From Phascolomyces articulosus (taxonomy: Eukaryota; Mucoromycota; Mucoromycetes; Mucorales; Lichtheimiaceae): 64,000 nucleotides of DNA. The position numbers were made by a program, and so were the translations under genes. Positions 1-11,832 of the stretch are shown piece after piece. The notes below the pieces were generated by a model that was given only the letters and a program-made list of their open reading frames with translations, was not told the DNA's origin and did not search any database. How positions within the stretch are numbered: position 1 is the first letter of the stretch; every line of letters starts with the position of its first letter. Where the stretch lies: the NCBI GenBank assembly GCA_025677815.1, contig JAIXMP010000035.1, forward strand, positions 360,012 to 424,011. The letters run 5' to 3'.

Positions 1-218
1 TGTGATGGGAGATGAAATATAATATGTGCAACGACAAATCACTTTTGATGTCATGCAAATCCAGGGTGGCGATAAAGAGTGCTTCATAGTGGATGGTTTT
101 GTTTAAAGCTTGATTCTTTTAATCTTCTTTTGACAGTCACCCCTAATTCATGTATGGATAGTTTCTTTTTATGAGAAACGACAGCACTATATTGATATAC
201 GCGTATGTATTATTTTTA
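1..218. other. Left edge, 3' flank of the regulator gene
   Basis: Non-coding AT-rich DNA downstream of the minus-strand regulator. I see no gene in it. Confidence 0.5.
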
Positions 219-2319
219 TTAAGTGATATGATGTGAAGCAAGTATCTGTTGTACTTTTTGAATAAATGGCCGTGTTCGAGCAATGTCATCCACAGGTGTA
301 TGAAGAATGACTTTTAACAATCGAGATAAAGCATCCAGCGCCTTTAATTTATCGTCTGGATCATCCTCTTCTTGATCCACCAAATATTGTAAAATTTCAC
401 ACGCTTGTTTTAATTCATGGATACAGGGTCGAAAATAACAATCCAAATTCAGTTGCCAAGCATCAAATAAATCCACCAAGGCAAAGGCTGCCTTGCTACA
501 TCGTTCCACGGATAATGGAGTGGGTATATAGGTTTGATGTAATAAGATCCAATGCCCATAATAACGAATTGAATGCATGTATAAACATCGTCGATGCCAT
601 AGTAGATCCTTTTGATGATCATGGTGAGTATCCATAGGATCTTGTAGATTTGTAGTGCTACTATTGTTGTTCTTGTTGGTATATCGACGAAGCCAAGTTT
701 CAAATAACATTAACTTTTTTTCAATACGTTCAATTTCTTTGTAAGGGACTTGTTGTCGATCATTTGAAAAACAAGTCCTTCGAATATCTCGTGTGATTTC
801 ACATGTTTGATATTCTAACCATTGAAATATAGATTGCTGATATACTTCATCGTCTTCATCGTTGTGTTTTTCTTTTGGAAAAGGGGGTACATCTTCATTA
901 TTGAGCTGCACTTCATATGGTTTATTATGAAAATGGGATGCAGATGTATCGAGGGAATAAATGAACCAACGGATTGATCGGATATAACAAGATGAGGATG
1001 GTAAATGAATCTCGACCATTTCTTGTTCTTCTCCTTCTTCCTCGCCATACTCCTCTCCTTCACATGGTAATATCAAAGATTGTTGTTCATTAACATCTAA
1101 TTGTGCCGCCAATTGTGCCGCCATACCAGAATAAAGATAAATGACTGATGTATTCCCACTTTCAATATGATAGAGGACCAAATTGCATATGGCGTGACAG
1201 ATAATGACATTCGCTGATTCTTGTTCGAAATAAAGTGTCGATACCAAATCCTTGGCTTCATCATAATAGCTTTGAGCCAATGCGATAATGTTGCTTTTGA
1301 TGGACGAAGAAGGATCTTCCACAATCCATTGATCCAAATCAATCATCTCGGGGTGCCAATAACAAGCATGCAATAGCATATAACACATGCAAGAAGTATA
1401 CAATAATCGTAGGATAGGTGTTTTCGTGACTAATTTTCGATCCAAAAGTTTTTCATGAATGGGTTGAAATCCAAGAATGGAACCATGTAAAAGACAGGTC
1501 GGGTATAATTCAAGTAATCGTTTGATAGTGATGGATTTCAGAAAAACGTCATGTTGAGAGGCGGATATGGAGGCTGTGGGTGTAGAAGGGGTAGGTGATC
1601 CTATCATGTCATTGGTGGTGGATGGTGTTGTTGCTGTATTACTTGCTGGTAATAAACTGGTGAAATGGCTTAGTTTGATATTTGGGTAAATGGTATTGTT
1701 TCGTGTTAACCATATGTTTCTGGTGGATGTTGAAGATGATGTCGAGGAGGAAGCGGAAGAAGACGTGGAATGACCCATCATAGATTTGTTATTGTTGTTA
1801 TTGTTATTATCCAGTGCAAATTGGAGTAGTACGGCATAAATATCTTCCACATGATGCATATGCGTATCAATGGAAACACCTCGGCCCGTTTCATTTCTAA
1901 TACTCCATGAGCGTAGTGCCTCCGTTCGAATGACAGGCTCACGGTTATAAACAAGTTGTTCAATGAGTCCAAATTCATTCATGAGCGAATCTATTTGTCC
2001 TTGTAATGTCGAAAATCGGTTTCGTAATGCTGTACTGGCGAGATCTCCCGGTGCATCCAAGTATTCACAAGTTACATTGGCTGTAAGACATTGTTCACAC
2101 GAAGGTCTTTCTCTTGAACATTTGGATCGATGTTTTCGACATCTTTTTCAATTGGGTATGTGAGAAAGTAAGAGAAAAGAAGGAGGTGGAGGAAGGGAGG
2201 AAAATATACAAGTCAATAAAAAAAGAATTTCTTGTGTCTTGTTTTTTTTTTTTTTACCTTTGACAAGAAAGAGGTTGTCGTAAACGTCGTTTGATAGGTC
2301 GTTCATCGACACTTGCCAT
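219..2319 (-). CDS. Zn2Cys6 transcription factor with fungal-specific TF domain
   Basis: Two exons, complement(2258..2319) and complement(219..2142), give 661 residues. The start at 2319 is chosen because only the spliced product completes the zinc cluster. The intron interrupts it just after the first cysteine pair begins (CQR|CRKH). The cluster is C-x2-C-x6-C-x6-C-x2-C-x6-C at about residues 18-45, preceded by a basic stretch (KRRLR). A serine-rich linker lies near residues 130-230. The rest is helical and hydrophobic and resembles the fungal middle homology region (Fungal_trans). By family it should be a nuclear DNA-binding regulator recognising CGG-type half sites. Target genes cannot be read from the sequence. 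Nothing beside it forms an obvious metabolic cluster. Confidence 0.85.
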
Positions 2320-4070
2320 ATTCTAAATATTTATTGTTATGATGGATGAAACAATACAAGAAAAAGAACAAAAAATTTATATCGAATCTTATAATATGAG
2401 CTTAAAGAGAGAGGGAATAAATGACCTGAAATTTTGGGACTTTTCGAGTTGCATTGATTCTGAAAAAAAAATGTGTGCAATGTTATGTCATACAGAGACA
2501 TCCCATCTTTTTTCCCGCAATGATTAGACGATAAGATCTGTTCTTTTTATAACTACTCGATTGAAACCGGTTTTTAAAAGGGCAGTCTTTGAAATTATAT
2601 ACATAACCATCATTAATGGTAACGGGGCTTTACAATATCACCCATCATACAAATACGTTTTAACGTCAACAGGTTTTAAAGAATAGTGCCATGTAGTTTT
2701 ATTTGATGCAATGTATAGATATATAAACAAGAACAACATGCATCCTCATTTAATTTACCAACGAATGATACTTATGGCAACTTTTATTATACAGCAGATG
2801 AAATACGCAAAATACGTACAAGCAAAAAAGAAAATATCTTATATAAATTGATATCATTTTATTAAAATATATCATCTTATACTCAATATTATCAAAAGAA
2901 AATAATTGGAAATAAGAATGATAATTATGCTTTTGGTTCTATCAAATCAATGAGCAAGGTTCGAATATATCTTGTCATACAAAGAAACAGTTTGGTGTGT
3001 ATGGTGTGAAATGGAGATTTATCTTTTACTTGTCGATCTTTGCATATTTTATTGAATTTTATACTTTTTAAAAGTAAACTTGACATATATAATAGAGTTG
3101 AAGGATGATTATAATATGTAAAAAAAAAAGTTCGACTATATAAATAGGCTTATATTTTTGGTATATACTCTATGGAAACGAATATTGGTAGCATTAGTAT
3201 AGATGACAGTACTATGTTATAATATGCAAGTAAATAAAACATTATTGTTGTCCTATTAAATGTTTCCTACGTTTATTTTAATGTCAAAGAATAACACAGT
3301 CAAAATATGCGCAACATAGAAGAAACCCCTCTTTGATCCCTATTCAATTATTGACATTTATTAGTTCATAGTGTTCTCTTTTTATATACTATTATTAAAA
3401 ACAAGAAAATATTTTTTCTATCATATACGTACAAACATCAGACCATACTTTTATATTTGGGTTACCATTCAATTTTCTGTGCGCACGGTAAATCCGGTGT
3501 ATTGGATTGGAGGAAACTGGGTTCGATTGTTAAATTAATAAACAATAGCTTTTTGGTAAAACGATAAATAAATCAAACCATTTATTATCGCATTATCTTT
3601 TTTTAAACTTGATTCATGATGACAGGGTATTTGATATATATATATATATATTGCTATTGATGTTTAAGGACGGCACAGTTAGTTTCTATTTATCATTATT
3701 ATTATTCAAATAATGGATGATAAATATAGGATCTACGTGATGGACATTTGTTTTCTTTAGAACTTTGTTAAATCATTGCGATCAAGATACTTGTTGCTGT
3801 CATTGATCCTTATAGTGTGAACAAATGAGTAAATACAAGCTAGAGGATTATTACACCAGATGATAAAATAGGTTTTGGTGGTCTGATACTCTTTGTTGCT
3901 ATAAGGAACAAAACCCGCTTATAAGGGCCATAAACAAAAAAAAAAAAAGGGCCCGTTTCATCTTTTATTATATTCGTTGTATAATCAATTTAAACATAAA
4001 AAAAAATATCTCTTGTTCCTTTTCTCCTTCCCCTTTTTTTATTTTACACCTTTTCCCCACAATATCTTCC
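2320..4070. other. Intergenic, divergent promoter region
   Basis: AT-rich DNA separating two divergent genes, with no ORF of coding character. The last 100 bases before 4071 are pyrimidine-rich, like other promoters here. A short (TA)n run sits near 3636-3650. Confidence 0.5.
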
Positions 4071-5320
4071 ATGATGTTGCAACAGGATAACAGTAATTTA
4101 CTTGATTTACATCAACGGGAATTCGATTCTAATAGTCGCGTATGTTTCATATTATTATAATTATTATTAAAAAGAGAACTTTTTATTCAATGAAAAAGAG
4201 AAACGAGAATGTACCGTTTTTGTTCGATTCTCACCTTTATTTTTTTTGGCGCGCTTTTTATTATTATTATCATTTCCCATCTTTTATAGAATCAAGGCCC
4301 TTTTATATTAGAAGATATTGCTGAATTACTTAAAATACCAATAGCAGAATTACCAAAACATGCCCGTGTGGATGTATGGTTACGATTATTGGATCGTCGA
4401 GAACAAACAACGGGAGAAGCTTTAATCACGGATTCACAAAAAAACACTATTCGAGAATATGGAAAAGTTATTGGAAAAAATGTATTACTGGATCCCAATG
4501 AATTTATCGAATTGTTAGAAAAACTAGTAGCCCCCGTAGATCGAAGTTCATTTCTCACTCGGGATGGCGAGGAAGTTGAAGAAGAAGAAGATAACGAAGC
4601 GGATCATGAGGAAGAAGAGGATGATCATGAACAAATAGAAAATGAACCACTTGGCTATGAAGGGAATCCTTTATTTATGACACAACGACAACAGCGATCA
4701 AGAATTGGTATTCATCTTCATAATCATGATAACGACATTAACGATGACGATAATTCAATGGGACAATATGACGATTATAACAACAATAACGATCATCACG
4801 AATATTATCATCATCACCAGCAAAGACAAGAAGAAAGTGAGGATGATGAGGAAGGGGATGAAACAAATTTATATAAACAACAACGCCACATGTTTAAGGA
4901 TGATGTATTGGATTCATCCGGTGATCCAGTCATTTCCCAAATCATGGATGCTCGTCAACGAACATCAAAAATGTTAAATTTTACACCACCACGATTTAAA
5001 TTTCGTCGATTTGGGCATCCAGATGAATCTGATAATGAAAGTGGGATTTCTCGTGGTGGAAGTGCTAATCATCCATCCGTATCGGCTGGATCAACTGTGG
5101 TAGAGTGAAATCCATGATTTTACTTTATATATATCATGGCCTTGATGATTTAAATACAATGAATATTCATGTTGATTGTTATTATCATTTTTTTTATATT
5201 AGAGTATTCAAGATGAATATGATCATCAAGATACAACAAGAGCAGGAGGTGCTTTGCAAAGTAAATTATATACTTCAAGACCACCTCCTCCTTTACGTGA
5301 TAATACTTTGGATGTAAGTT

Positions 5321-5360
<40 letters not shown>

Positions 5361-7384
5361 AAAGGTTGAGCTATTTTTTTTTGAAAGATATCAAGAAATT
5401 AACTTGCCTAATGGGACATAGGCTGATATTCGACCTATGGCCTCTGTTTCCGAATCTTTACATAATCAACACAGCAGTACAGCACAACAACGACGTTTAC
5501 AAGAAGCAGAACGACGACTTGATAAAGTATCTCAAGAATATGATGAACAAATTGCAAAATTGGAAGTGGATCTTAGCAGTATGCGACATGAAATCGTTAT
5601 GCATAAGAAAACAATTGCAGAATATCAAGCACAAGAAAGTAACCGTACGGAACACATTACTACAGTAAGTTTATACAAAGGGTGGGAGTCATTTTTTGGG
5701 GCGGGGTGTGCGAGGGAAAGGGAAATCAAGTGATTAAACCTTCTTTTTTTTCTTTTGGATGTGTACTAGCTTGAGAAACAATTGGAAGAATCTAAAGATA
5801 AGGGTTCCAAATTAAGACAATCCACTGAAGAACTCAAGGGCGAATTGGATGAAAAAAATGGTAAGTGATGGGAATGAGGATCTTCATTAATATATGTGTG
5901 TGTTTTTTTTCTGTTTTGTTTATATTTGTGTCCTGCATAGGATGCTGTACATCAGTACTGATAGTTTATACTTTTACGTTTTTTTCTTCTGTTCATTGAA
6001 TTGATAGAGGAACTTGAAAGATTGCAAGATACATTGCAAAAAGCCACGAACAAATTAAAATATGTGGAAACTAACTTTGAGCAATTATATCAAGAATACA
6101 ATGCTCAAAAGTCTGCACAAGATAAAGTGACTGAACTTCAGGTGCGTTTGGATCAAGAACTTGAAGCAACTGAAAGCCTGTATGCCCAATTGGAGAATAA
6201 GAAAAAAGAAAACAAACGTATGAAACATATCATAGATGATATGAAGACGGATTTGGATGAAGCGAGACGACATGCAGCACAATTGGTTGTTCCATACAAG
6301 GTAAAAAAATACTTTTTATGGATGTAAAAGAGAGAGAAAGGTTTTGTGGTATCCATTTCATTGACAATAATAAATTCAGTCCTTGGGTGATGAATTGGGG
6401 GAATCTTCTTCGGTTGCATTGGATACCAAAGAAGTACAAACAGAACAACCTGAACAAGACTTAGCCCGTTTAAAAGATCAAGAAAAATTGGAATCTTTAG
6501 CCATTATATTAACAAAAACGGAAGAACAATTGGAAGAAACCGAATCACGACTGGATTTTAGTGAACAACGTGCTGAGGAACTTGAAAATAATTTGACAAT
6601 GATGGAACAAGATTTGAAAAAAGGTAAGTCTCTCTCGATCTATTTATCTATTGCCACGAGGATGATGTGTGATCTAAAGGAACATCCCTCCTCTCTTTTA
6701 TCTAGTCAAACGACGACGCGATGAATTACACCAAGAAAATCAAGAGATGTTTCAAGAGATTGAAACTTTGGAAGTCAATCTTAAACGACAAATGGAGGTA
6801 AACGAACAAGCGGCAAAAAAGAAAACACGATCCACAGGTGTGCAATCCACTTCGATGGAATTATGTGATACTTGTGGTTATATTGCTGCTGAACATGAAA
6901 GTGCTATTCATGATCTTACATTACGTGTACAAGATCAAGCTGAAACCATTCGGCGGGTTAGAGCATTGAATACACGAAAACATGATTCAGCAGTAACTGA
7001 ATATATCGTAAGTTTATTTTTGATTTTTTTGAACGTATTTGAGAAATATATGATGATGGATAATCTTAGTGTCGCTAATCTTTTTTTTTGGACTTTACAA
7101 AATAGACAATGGCACATAATACATTGTTTCATGAAACAACTAAAACAGCACGTACTTGGCGATTTGTTTTATTTATCGTGACCTTGTATACCATGGTTCA
7201 AACCTTTGTTTTCTTTCGAAACATGGTATCCAAAGTTTCTTATGGCGTGGAAGATCATCCTTATGTCACCCTTTATCCATTACCCGTGGGACCTTATACT
7301 TCTCGAAACAGATTTGTGGACGAAATGGTCTTTTGGTTACAAAGTCTACTTCTTGATGCTGATGATTATTCAGTAGCTCAATAG
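4071..7384 (+). CDS. Coiled-coil, C-terminally membrane-anchored protein (Kms/KASH-like, tentative)
   Basis: Nine exons (4071..4139, 4290..5104, 5205..5313, 5422..5664, 5770..5860, 6008..6300, 6380..6623, 6706..7007, 7106..7384) give 814 residues with closed phases. A second ATG is at 4074. The N-terminal ~100 residues form a helical domain (LEDIAELLKIPIAEL). An acidic, Asn/His-rich linker follows, then about 400 residues of heptad-like coiled coil. There is a CDTCGYIA motif, and one membrane span (FVLFIVTLYTMVQTFVFF) is followed by about 60 residues to the end. This order (small domain, coiled coil, single C-terminal span, short lumenal tail) matches fungal nuclear-envelope Kms-type proteins that link microtubule motors to Sad1. 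The canonical KASH PPPX ending is absent, so the assignment is an inference. A Golgi tether is an alternative. Confidence 0.7.
5318..5361. repeat. (TA)n(GA)n microsatellite in intron
   Basis: An alternating TA tract runs directly into a GA tract inside the third intron of the coiled-coil gene. Confidence 0.85.
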
Positions 7385-8889
7385 TTTTTTTTACCCTTAT
7401 CCATCTTCATCATCCTCCTATCTATACACACTACTATTACAACTACTACAACATCTTATTATTTTTTTATTGATTACTGATCACTGGTTTATCTTTTACC
7501 TAATGATCATTTTAAAACTTACTCAAGCTGCTACTTTATTACTACTATTCCTATTACTGCCACCACCCCATCATAACTACTCTAGTATTCTTCTTCCTCA
7601 CCTTCCTATCCGTTGTAAATACATTTCCTCGTTATTCTACCTCTCAAAAATGTACCATAGTAAAATTCTGTTTTCTTTTTTCCAATAACCAAGAACATAA
7701 TAATAAAAGGATAAATACAATTATCACCTTTTAAATATAATTATTTACACTTTTTATTCATGTTATCTATTGAAACGTACGTCTGTTTGGAAGGATCATT
7801 TACAAGTTATTAAATGCATTGATTGATGATGACAAGTATGTAAACAAATGCCATGCAAATTAAACTTCAAACAAAACTAATCAATGTTAAAAAAAAGGTT
7901 TATGTTACCATAGTCGTTGTGTGTTCTAATATACATCTTTTGATACTTATCTCAGTAAAATCTAAAGTGTCTAAACATTTTTTATAAATATCTTTTATAT
8001 AACAATATATAAAAATAGCAATCCATGAATCGATGCATGCATAAATAATGTCACTCATTCATCATGAATATTGGCCTTCTATTATATTATATATATGTAA
8101 CAAGGATCTATGAGAATTTACTAAATCAATCCATCGTCATGAGTTCCTATCAAAAAATAGAAGCGGTAATATGGTGTCATTCCATGTCATGTTTATATAA
8201 AAGTCAACGACAAACAACAACAAACACATGACATGGTTGATTTTCTGCATATCAATAACAATGAAAGAAGGAGCGGGTAAAGGAGAATGAAAAGCGCTTA
8301 TCATTAAATAATTGCCTAGAACCTTTTCTCCTGACAAGTTATTATTGTCATGATCAGGTTTTTTGTTATTAGTATTTAGGAAGGAGTGATTAATTGGTTC
8401 CCGAACCAAATCGTCTCTCTTTTTCCCTCTCTATAAATAGATTTTCTGAAAATCAAAAAATTACTTGAATTTTCTTATTTTCCATGCAAAAAAAAAAGTT
8501 GTTTTTTCGTATAGTAAATAATAATAAAGATAATAAATTGTTGTTGGATTGATGACAAAAGATTGCATTTTACGTAATACACAAAAGGAAAAAGAAAACT
8601 ACAAGAGGAGTGTGCGTTTTTTTTAAAAAAAGGATCTGATTTGACAAAGAGGTTGTGATGATGGGTGCAAAGGAAAAAAAACTACTACTTGAGATTTGGA
8701 TGGTGGAGGAGAGTAAGTTTTTTTTGAAAAGAAAAAAAGGTATAAAAAAAGGTTTTAAGAAAAAAAGAGGGAAAAGGGTTTTTTTTTCAACATCCCGCGT
8801 TATTACATATATTTTCTCTCTCTCTAGTTAATAAATTGAAGGTTGGGGGGAGGGTTAGAAGGGAAACACATGTTTTATACTTATTATAT
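7385..8889. other. Intergenic, convergent 3' flanks
   Basis: AT-rich, with no coding region I trust. It holds a TATAAATA element (about 8430) just upstream of an inverted repeat GATTTTC-T-GAAAATC (about 8441-8455). No gene is visible downstream on either strand. Confidence 0.4.
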
Positions 8890-10201
8890 TTATTGGGACT
8901 TGTGCTTGAGCTTGAAACCTTCAGAGTGGAAGGTACAATCTTCCTTGGACTTGTCATTGCTGACAGTCAAAGTATAATAATAAGTAGCCTTTTCATCGAT
9001 ATCTTCCTCCTTGGCAGGCTTGACATGATCCTTGAGAGTGAAGGAATCGACAAATCGAGACTTGCCAGACCAAGCGTTTTCAACCAATTGAGCATTCTTT
9101 CCATCAGTGGACTTGTACAAGTCAACAGACTTGAGAACGGTGGTTTGAGAACCCTTATCACGGTTAGCGGTGATACGAATATGATCACCGACAGTTTGAA
9201 CATGATCCTTCTTGGGTTCAGTAACGTCCAAACCGAAACAACCACGGAAATGTTCAGGCTTGTAGAAAGTGATATCGTCGAGGGATTCGGTGTAGTAGCT
9301 GATACCGTCCGAGTTTTGATGAACACCCGAAGTGACCTTGAAAGGATGCGAAGTTTCAATACAATCGGGACCCTTTTGACCTCCATTCATCAAGTTGGAG
9401 ATCCAAGCACTAAAATAATTATTGTGGGTGATTTGTTTATAAAAATAAAAAGTAAGTACGTAACAAAAAAAAAGTTGTGTTGCCGCATGGAAAAAGTACT
9501 TTATATGGTAACTGCACACAAATAAAATAGTAGAAACAAAGAAAGATCTGCTTTAATTACCGGTAGTAGTAGAGACCAGGTCCAACATCAGCAGGAATAT
9601 CATCAGTGATAGAAGCACGTTCGTTCAAGGTAAAGTTACCTTGCCAAACATTTTGAATATATTTGGCTTTACCATTAGCGTCAACGGAATACAACTATAA
9701 AATTAAGAGTTGACAAGGTCAGCAGAACAATCAAACAAAAAAAAAATTAAACATGTGTGAAACAAATAATCTTACATCAAGACCTCTGACAGTCTTTTGC
9801 TTATCATCAGGAACGCGAGCTATTATAAAAAATGAATGATATAAGTAAAACTATATATATATATATATATATAATGACTTGTATAATGACTTGTATAATG
9901 ACTTGTATAAAAGAAAACTTACTGGCAGTGATCTTAGTGACGCCGCCAGCAACAGCAACAGTGTTATCATTGGGTTCAACAATAGCCAATTCTAAATAAT
10001 ATAATAATAATAAACATAAGTATATGTTGGTTGAATATATAGGTTGTTTTAGTCATCGTCATAAAAAAAAGGAAAGGAATTGTTTAAAACTTTACCACCA
10101 CACCATTCAGCAATGGCATCAGCATAAGAATCATCAGCCTTGGCCATGGTTGCCAAAGTGGTCAACAATAAAGCGGAAGTTGCAGCAAGAGAGAATTTCA
10201 T
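8890..10201 (-). CDS. Secreted protein with two Ig-like modules
   Basis: Five exons, complement(10096..10201, 9923..9991, 9776..9819, 9561..9694, 8890..9409), give 290 residues. The first ~22 residues are a clean signal peptide (MKFSLAATSALLLTTLATMA). Two homologous ~110-residue modules follow, each opening Cys-x-Gly (CGGELAIVEP; CFGLDVTEP). Each carries a conserved Asp-Leu-Tyr/Trp core and an aromatic strand ending (GLYYYRAW; ATYYYTL), which suggests a beta-sandwich of Ig/FnIII type. No transmembrane tail or GPI signal is seen, so it should be extracellular or wall-associated. I do not recognise the family with certainty. Kre9/Knh1-like N-terminal Ig-like domains are a possible relation. The gene 550 bp upstream (10757-11410) encodes a one-module relative on the same strand. 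Confidence 0.8.
9851..9908. repeat. (TA)n plus 12-bp tandem repeat in intron
   Basis: A (TA) run is followed by three perfect copies of a 12-bp unit (ATAATGACTTGT). Both lie in the second intron of the secreted Ig-like gene, next to its 5' splice site. Confidence 0.85.
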
Positions 10202-10756
10202 GATGAATTAAATACGCGGTTTTTATGACAACGATTCGAGTGTTGAAAAAAAGAGAGTGAAAAAAAAGGAAAGGGAAGGTTAAAGAAGTAGAAGAAGAAG
10301 AGTAGTGAAAAAAAAAGAAGAGAAAAAAGGGAATTATGAAGAAAAAGCTTTTTTTTTAGTTGTTGTTATTTCTTACTCCCCAATTCAAATGTCACACAAA
10401 AAACTAATAACAAAATACAACGGGAGCACCATCGTTAATGAACCAACACCCCAATTCAGCATAGTCCAGAATTTTCATTTTATTATATATTTATATATAT
10501 TTAAAAAGATGTATATATACGTATAAGACCATCTTCTTTTACTGTGTCAACTCAAATAAAGGTGATTCATAAATACATTGTTTTTCATCTTGTTCTACTT
10601 GAATACTATATATAACAATGAATATTCATTATATCAACAGTTTAGTTATTATAATGAAATGATGACTCTTTTAGTTCAATAAACCTCCCCCCCTCCCCTT
10701 TATTTTTTCTCAGGTTTAAAAAAAGATTCAGGTACCGACACCACGATCTTCCACTT
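10202..10756. other. Intergenic, promoter of the secreted protein
   Basis: Purine-rich on the plus strand (A/G runs 10240-10340), which is a C/T-rich leader for the minus-strand gene. I see no additional gene. Confidence 0.4.
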
Positions 10757-11410
10757 TCAACCCATGCTAAAAATGGTTCATTTCACTTACCGGAAACTGA
10801 ATTTTTCAGGTAAAGAACTATCCTCGACTGGCTTCAAGTCTTGCTGAAGAACCATCACTTTACTGAGTCGGTCCTTTTCATCCATCATTGTCCAAACAGG
10901 GTCACCTATTTCTGTATTATCTGATGGATTGATCAATGATACTTTATCCAATCTTGCATCATGAGCCTTATTGCCTAGATATCCATGTATAGTCATCATA
11001 GTAATAGGATCACCATCCTTCATTAGTTATATATTTATTTATAAAAAGATGGAACCAGTAACACGAAGCAAAGAAACTATCATATTTTTTGTTACCTAGA
11101 ATGAGATAGATTGTTTCTCTTTCACTTTTACTAAATGATGCACCTTCTTTCGGGTATAAAATATCGATACCTATATATATTATAGTAGTATATATAAATA
11201 TATGTTATGCAAAAAAAAGACATAGACTAGCATATTCATTCTATTCCTCATTTGACCACCATGTCCATTCATGTCGAATTGTTGTCATTATATTAAAAAA
11301 AACATGATCCAATTACCAGTGCATTCTTTGGTAACAGGAGCACTTGTGGCGGTATAAGCAAATAATAAAGTCAGAGCAGCTGTCGTGGTAAACCAAGTTG
11401 TTTTCATCAT
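10757..11410 (-). CDS. Small secreted protein with one Ig-like module
   Basis: Four exons, complement(11317..11410, 11096..11170, 10791..10974, 10757..10766), give 120 residues. The N-terminus is a signal peptide (MMKTTWFTTTAALTLLFAYT). The mature start (CTGIDILYPKEG) and the segment DKVSLINPSDN match the module pattern of the neighbour at 8890-10201 (CGGELAIVEP..., GLDLYSVD). Exon borders and phases correspond, so the two look like a tandem duplication. The last exon is only 10 nt and adds Met-Gly before a stop, where the paralogue continues (YYYRAW). A different frame after that splice stays open about 12 codons longer. The 3' end may therefore be truncated, mis-modelled or decaying. Confidence 0.6.
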
Positions 11411-11780
11411 AAGTTGTTGTTTTTTTTAATATGTATAAGTAGATATATAGGATATAGATATATGTATAATAATCAAATAAAAAATAATAATAAAAAATAG
11501 GAGAGAATCTACAGTAGCATAAAAAGGATATTTATAAATAAGAATTTAACGTAAAGACTTTAAAATGAAAAAGTAAAAAAGAAAAAGAAGATCAAGAAAC
11601 CAAAAAAATTCAATTCAATTCAATTATTAGTATTATTATTATTACTATTATTTTGATGCACACACAGCAACAGCACATATTCGTTTTTTATTCAACTCAA
11701 ACATTTACAAGAAACTCTCTTTTTCCATCGGTTTCTGCGTAGTACAAAAAATCCATTTTTATTACATCCTTTAGACCTAC

Positions 11781-11832
<52 letters not shown>

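Noticed and set aside
3500..3545. GGGTTCGATTG resembling a tRNA B box
   Set aside because: The upstream sequence does not fold into a cloverleaf.
8137..8409. 90-codon minus-strand open frame near the orphan TATA box
   Set aside because: No recognisable domain and no coding-like composition compared with true exons here.
8836..9525. 229-codon plus-strand open frame opposite the secreted Ig-like gene
   Set aside because: The minus strand has a signal peptide, repeated modules and five phase-matched exons; the plus frame is its shadow.
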